A stretch of DNA of 41,662 bases from Thioploca sp. (lineage in GTDB: Bacteria; Pseudomonadota; Gammaproteobacteria; Beggiatoales; Beggiatoaceae): the NCBI GenBank assembly GCA_030627235.1, contig DAOUSL010000010.1, positions 1-41,662 of the forward strand, given 5' to 3'. A program made the translations under genes and the position numbers. Numbering within the stretch: the first letter of the stretch is position 1; each line of letters opens with the position of its first letter. The notes beneath the pieces are model-generated. The model had not been told where the DNA came from. It ran no database searches and saw nothing but the letters and a program-made list of their open reading frames with translations. Of this stretch, positions 36,185 to 41,662 are shown piece by piece.

Positions 36185-37246
36185 ATGCTTATATCTATGC
36201 GTCAACTGCTTGATCATGCAGCAGAAAATAATTATGGCTTACCAGCTTTTAATGTTAATAATATGGAACAAGTCCATGCTATTATGCAGGCTGCTAGTGA
36301 AACAGATAGCCCAGTTATCATGCAGGGTTCAGCTGGAGCTAGATCATATGCTGGCGAACCATTTTTACGTCATTTAATCTTAGCTGCAATAGAAGAATAT
36401 CCACATATTCCAATCGTAATGCACCAAGATCATGGTTCTGAACCATCAGTTTGTTTACGTTCAATTCAAAGTGGTTTCTCCTCTGTAATGATGGATGGTT
36501 CATTAGAAGCAGATATGAAAACTCCTTCTAGCTTTGAATATAATGTTAAAGTTACTAAACAAGTTGTGGATATGGCTCATGCTGGTGGAGTTACTGTTGA
36601 AGGTGAACTTGGATGTTTAGGTTCATTGGAAACTGGCGAAATGGGTGAAGAAGATGGACATGGTGCTGAAGGTAAATTATCCATGGAAATGTTATTGACT
36701 GATCCTGAACAAGCAGCTGATTTTGTTAAACAAACTAAAGTTGATGCCTTAGCAATCGCAATTGGTACTAGTCATGGTGCTTATAAATTTACTAAGAAAC
36801 CTACTGGCGAAGTATTACGGATTGATCGAATTAAAGAAATCCATGCTCGGATTCCAAACACTCATTTAGTAATGCACGGTTCTTCTTCCGTACCACAGGA
36901 ATGGTTAGAAATCATCAATAATTTTGGTGGTGATATGGGACAGACTTATGGCGTTCCAGTTGAAGAAATCGTAGAAGGTATTAAATATGGCGTACATAAA
37001 GTGAATATTGATACTGATTTACGGATGGCTTCTACTGGTGCTGTGCGTAAATTCTTGGAAGAAAATAAATCAGTATTTGATCCACGTAAATTTCTGAAAG
37101 AAGCTACTAAAGGTATGGCTGGAATTTGTAAATCTCGTTATGAAGCTTTTGGTTGTGCTGGTATGGCTTCTAAAATTAAACCACTTTCTTTGGAAGTTAT
37201 GTTTAATCGTTATAACAGTGGTGAATTAGCCCCAAGCATTAAATAG
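36185..37246 (+). CDS. fba: Fructose-bisphosphate aldolase, class II
   Basis: A zinc-dependent aldolase that joins or splits fructose 1,6-bisphosphate; in autotrophs the same type also serves the Calvin cycle (sedoheptulose bisphosphate). The 353-aa protein begins [29 protein letters not shown] and has the catalytic/metal motif HQDHG at about 80-84, [29 protein letters not shown] and [10 protein letters not shown]. It most resembles the 350-aa CbbA/Fba subtype. AGGA precedes the ATG. pgk and gap, often adjacent, are not in the window. Confidence 0.95.
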   Translation: MLISMRQLLDHAAENNYGLPAFNVNNMEQVHAIMQAASETDSPVIMQGSAGARSYAGEPFLRHLILAAIEEYPHIPIVMHQDHGSEPSVCLRSIQSGFSSVMMDGSLEADMKTPSSFEYNVKVTKQVVDMAHAGGVTVEGELGCLGSLETGEMGEEDGHGAEGKLSMEMLLTDPEQAADFVKQTKVDALAIAIGTSHGAYKFTKKPTGEVLRIDRIKEIHARIPNTHLVMHGSSSVPQEWLEIINNFGGDMGQTYGVPVEEIVEGIKYGVHKVNIDTDLRMASTGAVRKFLEENKSVFDPRKFLKEATKGMAGICKSRYEAFGCAGMASKIKPLSLEVMFNRYNSGELAPSIK

Positions 37247-37253
37247 AGGCAAT

Positions 37254-37360
37254 TTCTTAATTCTTAATTATGAATTCTTAATTAACACCTAATAATTTAA
37301 AAATATTAACGATTTTTAGGTTGATTTTCATTAAGAATTAAGAATTAAGAATTAAGAATT
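37254..37360. repeat. AT-rich inverted repeat and heptamer tandem repeat before the small membrane genes
   Basis: A TTCTTAATT-type arm at 37254-37285 is complementary to the run at 37330-37360. The right arm is a tandem array of just over four ATTAAGA heptamers that ends about 10 nt before the ATG at 37370. The left-arm motif returns at 38137-38170, after the two small membrane genes. Confidence 0.75.
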
Positions 37361-37369
37361 AAAAAAAAC

Positions 37370-37912
37370 ATGTCAGATAAAATTTATAAAGTTATTCTGC
37401 TTGGAGAGGTTGTGGATGGATACGATATAGAAATAGCCCATGAAAAATTGGCACTTATATTTGATATCGATCTAAAAAAAATTCCTAAATTATTAAAAAA
37501 GCCTACCGTAATTAGAAAAGAATTAACCCATAGTATTGCAGTTCGTTATAAAACAGGGCTTGAAAAAATAGGGGTTTTATGTAAAATTCATCCTCCAATT
37601 GAAACAGGTTATGTAGAATCAAGTCCAAAAGCTACTGAGGAAGATATCCCTGAGCTAACTTCTGAACTTGAAAAAAATTCAGAAATTGAAGAAGAAATTG
37701 TTGAAAAACCAGTTGAAGAAGTTATAAAATTTGCTCCTATTAATATGAAGCTTGGAGATACATTACGAGTTGCTAATATACAAATGTCATTTGGAGCAAT
37801 CTTGATGCTATTTATTAAGATTGTATTTGCATCTATTACAGCAATGATTATTTTGGGTGGTATTATACTCATACTTCAACAAGCTATTATCATGATTGGT
37901 AGTTTTATATAA
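37370..37912 (+). CDS. Membrane protein with N-terminal YKV(x)LxGE-type domain; function unknown
   Basis: A 180-aa protein of unknown function. Residues 1-75 (KIYKVILLGEVVDGYDIEIAHEKLALIF through VRYKTGLEKIGVLCKI) form a compact alpha/beta domain of a kind I have seen fused to membrane segments in gammaproteobacteria. A Glu-rich linker (about 83-120) follows, then two hydrophobic segments (about 135-178). The segment IQMSFGAILMLFIKIVFASITAMIIL closely resembles the core of the next gene's product, so the two share a membrane module. It has no clear ribosome-binding site; a heptamer repeat lies directly upstream. Confidence 0.6.
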   Translation: MSDKIYKVILLGEVVDGYDIEIAHEKLALIFDIDLKKIPKLLKKPTVIRKELTHSIAVRYKTGLEKIGVLCKIHPPIETGYVESSPKATEEDIPELTSELEKNSEIEEEIVEKPVEEVIKFAPINMKLGDTLRVANIQMSFGAILMLFIKIVFASITAMIILGGIILILQQAIIMIGSFI

Positions 37913-37925
37913 CAGGTATAAAAAA

Positions 37926-38132
37926 ATGGACAAAGAAAGTCAAAATGTTGTTATAACTGATGTAAAAATACCATTTATGTCGATGGTAGGTTTTATGATT
38001 AAATCAATGCTTGCATCTATTCCAGCTATGATTATTTTTGGATTATTAATGGTTGGATTGTCGCTTGGTATTAATGTGTTAATAGAAATGTTTGATTTAC
38101 AAGAAATGTTTAGTTTTATGCAGCAACAGTGA
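37926..38132 (+). CDS. Small membrane protein related to the preceding one
   Basis: A 68-aa protein. I choose ATG 37926 (MDKESQNVVITDVKIPFMSMVG); a TTG 30 nt upstream would overlap the previous gene for no gain. It has one long hydrophobic region or hairpin (about 15-55: PFMSMVGFMIKSMLASIPAMIIFGLLMVGLSLGINVL) that aligns with residues 130-165 of the upstream product (both show F or M, I-K, A-S-I, A-M-I-I). It lacks the soluble N-terminal domain. The 13-nt spacing suggests co-transcription. Function unknown. Confidence 0.65.
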   Translation: MDKESQNVVITDVKIPFMSMVGFMIKSMLASIPAMIIFGLLMVGLSLGINVLIEMFDLQEMFSFMQQQ

Positions 38133-38136
38133 TAGT

Positions 38137-38170
38137 AATTCTTAATTATGAATGCTTAATTCTTAATTAA
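38137..38170. repeat. AT-rich TTCTTAATT repeat after the small membrane genes
   Basis: This copy shares the TTCTTAATTATGAAT and TTCTTAATTAA strings of 37254-37285. Together they flank the 37370-38132 gene pair. In AT-rich DNA such strings can arise by chance, but the length of the match argues against that. Confidence 0.55.
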
Positions 38171-38190
38171 ATTCAAAAGAAATTATTTAA

Positions 38191-38330
38191 CTGATATTAC
38201 GCAATTAATTAGGAAAGGGCAACCACAAGGGATTGCCCCTACATAACATGATTATTTGTAGGGGCAATCCCTTGTGGTTGCCCATCTCCCTACAAAGTTC
38301 AGGTTACCCTGATTTATTTGCGTAATATCA
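38191..38330. mobile_element. MITE-like nested palindrome with terminal inverted repeats
   Basis: The centre is a perfect palindrome: 27-bp arms at 38217-38243 and 38257-38283 around a 13-nt loop, containing GGGCAACCACAAGGGATTGC. Outside it are 13-bp inverted ends, TGATATTACGCAA (38192-38204) and TTGCGTAATATCA (38318-38330). ATTATTTAA occurs just outside on both sides (38182-38190 and 38331-38339), as a 9-bp target duplication would. The right copy includes the glyS stop codon. There is no ORF, so it would depend on an enzyme elsewhere. Confidence 0.65.
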
Positions 38331-38335
38331 ATTAT

Positions 38336-40405
38336 TTAAGCTTGTAATTTAGAAATATCAGCTACTTGTAAGAATATCTGCCGAATTTTTTGTAAAAAAG
38401 CTAATCTATTGTCACGCACAATAGGATTTTCATCCATTACCATTACATCATCAAAGAAGGTATCAATTACTTCACGTAAACTAGCTAAATGTTGCAAAGC
38501 TATTTGATAATCACCAATTTTTAATAATGGTGCAATAGCCTCATTTACAGATTCCATCGCATCATATAAATTTCGTTCGGCTTTATTCTTGAAATAAGTT
38601 GGATTTGGCTCATCAGGAAAAGATTGATCAGCTTTTTTCAAAATATTATGAATCCGCTTATTAGCACTAGCTAAACTAGCCATTTCTGGTAAATCACGGA
38701 AAGTTTTAATCGCTTGGATTCTATTATCAAAATCTAATGGCGAAGTAGGACGGCATACCAATATCGCATCGATACTATCTAAAGGTATATCTTGTTCTTG
38801 ATAATAATTGCGTAATCTTTCCAACATAAAATCAAAAACTTTAGTAAATACTTTGCTGTCTTTGGCTAACACTTTATCTGGATAAGCTATCTGAGCTTCA
38901 ATCAATAATTGTTGTAAATCTAATGGTAATTTGCATTCAATCATAATGCGCAAAATGCTTAACGCTGCTCTTCGCAATCCAAAAGGGTCTTTATCTCCAG
39001 TTGGAACTTGACCAATACCAAAAATACCAATTAAAGTATCCAATTTATCAGCAATAGCCAATGCCTGACCTAAAATTGTAGTTGGTAATTCATCACCAGC
39101 AAAACGAGGCATATACTGTTCCCGCAAGGCAATAGCAACATTATCTGTTTCTTTATCCCATTGTGCATAATACTGCCCCATAATTCCCTGTAATTCTGGA
39201 AATTCTCCAACCATATCAGTTACTAAATCACATTTAGCTAGTTGACCAGCTCTAATCCCTTGTAATTCAGTAGCTCCCAATTGTTTAGTTATATTGCCAC
39301 ATAATTGAGCAACTCGTTTAGACTTGTCGTATAAACTGCCTAATTTATGTTGAAAAATAACGGTTTTTAATTGTTCTAATCGATTGATTAATGGAGTAGT
39401 TCTATCTTGTTTCCAAAAGAAAGCTGCATCACTTAAACGTGGTCTAATTACTCTTTCATTGCCAGCTTGAACTATTTTTGGTTGTTTACTGTTAATGTTG
39501 CTTATTGCAATAAAATTAGGTAATAATTCCCCAGCTTGATTTACTACTGGAAAATATTTTTGATGGCCTTGCATGGAAGCTATCAATGCCTCTGATGGAA
39601 TTTCCAAAAATTGTTTATCAAAACTACCAGTTATAGCAGTTGGCCATTCTACTAAACCAGTTACTTCATTCAATAAATTATCATCAATTACTGCAGTGCC
39701 GCCTATATAACTAGCTGCTTGTTTAGTCAGAGCTTCTATATGTTCACGTCTATTATTAAAATCAGCAATAACATGCCCATGTTTTTCTAATATTTCAGCA
39801 TAATCATTAGCTTCATTTAACTTAATTGGTTCTGGATGATGGAATCTATGGCCTCTAGTTTCATACCCACTTTTAAGCCCCATAATTTCTGCTTCAATCA
39901 GCTCAGAACCAAATAAAATTACTACCCAATGTACTGGTCGTACAAACTCAAATGGTGAATTTCCCCATCGCATTCGTTTAGGAATTGGTAAAGCTGCCAA
40001 TGCTGTTTCTATTATATTAGGAATCAAACTGACAGTAGATTTTCCAACTTGAATATTACTATAAACCAACCGATTATCTTTTTGGGCTAAATTACTAACT
40101 TCAATTCCACAAGAACGAGCAAAACCTAATGCGGCTTTAGTTGGATTACCTTCTTTATCAAAAGCAGCAGCTATAGCTGGGCCTTTTCTTTCAATTTGTT
40201 GATCTGCTTGTTTAGTACTCAAGCCTTCTATCATTACTGCTAAACGACGTGGAGTTGTAAAAGGACGTACAGTATTATAATTTAAAGATTTTTGTTGTAA
40301 TCCATTACTTATAGCAGCCATAAATGCTTCTGAAAGATTTAATAAAGCTTTAGGTGGCAATTCTTCTGTACCAATCTCAATTAATAAGTTACGAATTTCG
40401 CTCAT
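38336..40405 (-). CDS. glyS: Glycine-tRNA ligase beta subunit
   Basis: The beta subunit of the alpha2beta2 glycyl-tRNA synthetase binds tRNA-Gly. The 689-aa protein begins with [15 protein letters not shown] and contains [31 protein letters not shown] and [12 protein letters not shown], with the anticodon-binding domain at the C terminus ([17 protein letters not shown]). Its ATG overlaps the glyQ TGA by 4 nt (ATGA). The stop codon lies at the edge of the MITE-like element, so the element landed right beside the gene without truncating it. Confidence 0.97.
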   Translation of the reverse strand: MSEIRNLLIEIGTEELPPKALLNLSEAFMAAISNGLQQKSLNYNTVRPFTTPRRLAVMIEGLSTKQADQQIERKGPAIAAAFDKEGNPTKAALGFARSCGIEVSNLAQKDNRLVYSNIQVGKSTVSLIPNIIETALAALPIPKRMRWGNSPFEFVRPVHWVVILFGSELIEAEIMGLKSGYETRGHRFHHPEPIKLNEANDYAEILEKHGHVIADFNNRREHIEALTKQAASYIGGTAVIDDNLLNEVTGLVEWPTAITGSFDKQFLEIPSEALIASMQGHQKYFPVVNQAGELLPNFIAISNINSKQPKIVQAGNERVIRPRLSDAAFFWKQDRTTPLINRLEQLKTVIFQHKLGSLYDKSKRVAQLCGNITKQLGATELQGIRAGQLAKCDLVTDMVGEFPELQGIMGQYYAQWDKETDNVAIALREQYMPRFAGDELPTTILGQALAIADKLDTLIGIFGIGQVPTGDKDPFGLRRAALSILRIMIECKLPLDLQQLLIEAQIAYPDKVLAKDSKVFTKVFDFMLERLRNYYQEQDIPLDSIDAILVCRPTSPLDFDNRIQAIKTFRDLPEMASLASANKRIHNILKKADQSFPDEPNPTYFKNKAERNLYDAMESVNEAIAPLLKIGDYQIALQHLASLREVIDTFFDDVMVMDENPIVRDNRLAFLQKIRQIFLQVADISKLQA

Positions 40406-41301
40406 GCTGAAACCTCACACATTGGAAAGTTTAAAGATTCACGTCGTTCATAATATGCTTTAGCTACTGCTCTGGATAAAGCCCGTATTCGTAAAATATA
40501 ATGTTGTCTTTCCGTAACTGAGATAGCATGACGAGCATCTAATAAGTTAAATGTATGTGAAGTTTTAAGCATCATTTCATAAGCTGGTAATGATAAATTT
40601 TTTGCAATTAAAGAGCTACTTTCAGATTCATATAATTCAAATAAACGAAATAATTCGTTAACTGGAGCATGTTCAAAATTATAAGTTGACATTTCCACTT
40701 CATTTTGATGAAATACGTCTTTATAAGTAATTCGTCCCAAAGGGCCATCAGTCCAAACTAGATCAAATATGCTATCAACTCCTTGTAAATACATAGCAAT
40801 CCGTTCTAAACCATAGGTAATTTCTCCAGTAACTGGTTTACATTCCAATCCACCCACCTGTTGAAAGTAAGTAAATTGGGTAATTTCCATACCATTTAGC
40901 CAAACTTCCCAACCTAAACCCCAAGCTCCTAAAGTTGGAGATTCCCAATTATCTTCCACAAATCGAATGTCATGAATCAATGGATCAAGTCCTAACATTT
41001 GTAAAGATTCTAAGTATAAATCTTGGAATTCCAATGGTGATGGTTTTATAACAACTTGATATTGATAATAATGTTGTAATCGATTGGGATTTTCTCCATA
41101 ACGACCATCAGTAGGTCGACGAGAAGGTTGTACATAAGCTGCACTCCAAGGTTCTGGCCCAATAGATCGTAGAAAGGTTGCTGGATGAAACGTTCCTGCT
41201 CCAACTTCCATATCATATGGTTGCAGTAATACACAACCTTTATTAGCCCAAAATTCTTGGAGAGCTAAAATTAATCCTTGAAACGTTGTAGGTGATGACA
41301 C
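40402..41301 (-). CDS. glyQ: Glycine-tRNA ligase alpha subunit
   Basis: The catalytic alpha subunit of heterotetrameric GlyRS, which activates glycine. The 299-aa protein has [47 protein letters not shown] and [18 protein letters not shown], both diagnostic. The start is GTG (41299-41301), supported by AGGAG at 41309-41313, 7 nt upstream on the minus strand. It overlaps glyS by 4 nt, so the two subunits are coupled. Confidence 0.97.
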   Translation of the reverse strand: MSSPTTFQGLILALQEFWANKGCVLLQPYDMEVGAGTFHPATFLRSIGPEPWSAAYVQPSRRPTDGRYGENPNRLQHYYQYQVVIKPSPLEFQDLYLESLQMLGLDPLIHDIRFVEDNWESPTLGAWGLGWEVWLNGMEITQFTYFQQVGGLECKPVTGEITYGLERIAMYLQGVDSIFDLVWTDGPLGRITYKDVFHQNEVEMSTYNFEHAPVNELFRLFELYESESSSLIAKNLSLPAYEMMLKTSHTFNLLDARHAISVTERQHYILRIRALSRAVAKAYYERRESLNFPMCEVSA

Positions 41302-41360
41302 ACTATTACTCCTAATTATTTATATAAATATATACTAAAATCTTGAAATTATTAAGATAA

Positions 41361-41389
41361 ATTCTACACTACTTGATGTATTAAGACAA
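41361..41389 (-). promoter_or_regulatory. Putative sigma70 promoter of glyQS
   Basis: On the minus strand TTGTCT (41384-41389) and TAGAAT (41361-41366) are 17 nt apart. Transcription would start near 41354, leaving a leader of about 53 nt to the GTG start. Confidence 0.5.
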
Positions 41390-41537
41390 ATTAAAGAGTA
41401 TCATTTATAATTGAAGTTCTTCCTATTTAAGAAAGATGTCTAATACAATGAGTATTTTCAGATTAACTGATATATGAGGTGGGAAATTTAAGTTAAAAGT
41501 TGTGATAGGAAATAGTAGACATCTTTCCTAAATAAGG

Positions 41538-41644
41538 ATAAATGTAGGATGCAATGAACGAAGGGAATTGCATCAATCGTATTAATGCGACTCGAAAGAT
41601 GTAATTCGTAAACTCATTACATCCTACAAAAAGTCCGTAATTAA
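41538..41644 (-). repeat. Dispersed palindromic repeat, family A, copy 2
   Basis: This 107-bp unit is the reverse-orientation match of 3424-3509, nearly identical in both halves but with about 21 extra bases (including CGAGTCGCATTAATACGA on the minus strand) between them. The extra bases sit at the hairpin tip. Confidence 0.8.
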
Positions 41645-41662
41645 CTGTATAGCTTTGGGAAA

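Larger units (their letters stand above)
41302..41662. other. Intergenic region: glyQ promoter and repeats
   Basis: From the glyQ start to the window end there is no gene. It holds the glyQ promoter, an inverted repeat (TTTAAGAAAGATGTCTA near 41426-41442 and TAGACATCTTTCCTAAA near 41516-41532), and copy 2 of the family A palindrome. Confidence 0.6.

Noticed and set aside
37330-37360. CRISPR array
   Set aside because: The heptamers are directly adjacent with no spacers and no cas genes are nearby. No other spaced repeat array was seen in the window.

Overview
This 41.7 kb window is AT-rich chromosomal DNA (roughly one third G+C by eye) from a gammaproteobacterium. BamD, TolQ/TolR/TolA, a FeoC-like protein, a bifunctional PBP1b, an LbtU-like porin and heterotetrameric GlyRS all point that way. 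The load of short palindromic repeats and a SUMF1/CLec-fold protein that looks like a diversity-generating retroelement (DGR) target make a Thiotrichales/Beggiatoaceae-like sulfur bacterium the best guess. No 16S rRNA is present, so the placement is inference.

Layout. (1) 1-5100, + strand: a higher-G+C non-coding scrap, a LssB/LapB-type type I secretion ABC protein, bamD with its own promoter, then a FeoC-like regulator coupled to an LbtU-like outer-membrane porin. (2) radA on the minus strand. (3) 6875-9947, + strand: a BASS-type transporter, tolQ, tolR, a short TolA-like protein lacking the C-terminal domain, and a full tolA; tolB and pal do not follow. (4) 10003-26972, minus strand: a continuous str-S10-spc-alpha ribosomal supercluster headed by tRNA-Ser(GCU) and tRNA-Arg(ACG) under one good sigma70-type promoter. 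tuf is missing between fusA and rpsJ, and only 11 nt separate those two genes. A second promoter sits before rplN. (5) 27307-32395, + strand: mrcB, a small TPR protein, thrC and thiL. (6) 32748-38132, + strand: pyk, the SUMF1-domain protein, fba, and two small membrane proteins that share a membrane segment. (7) glyQ-glyS on the minus strand.

Most of the window is housekeeping: translation, envelope assembly, glycolysis or the Calvin cycle, and threonine and thiamine metabolism. The accessory signal lies in the gaps. At least four families of palindromic or MITE-like repeats recur here. The most notable gene is the SUMF1 protein between pyk and fba: it lacks the paired cysteines of true formylglycine-generating enzymes, and its C-terminal ~35 codons resemble a DGR variable region in motif and codon pattern. 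The tandem TolA-like genes are the second most unusual point. I found no CRISPR array, transposase gene, reverse transcriptase or rRNA in the window.
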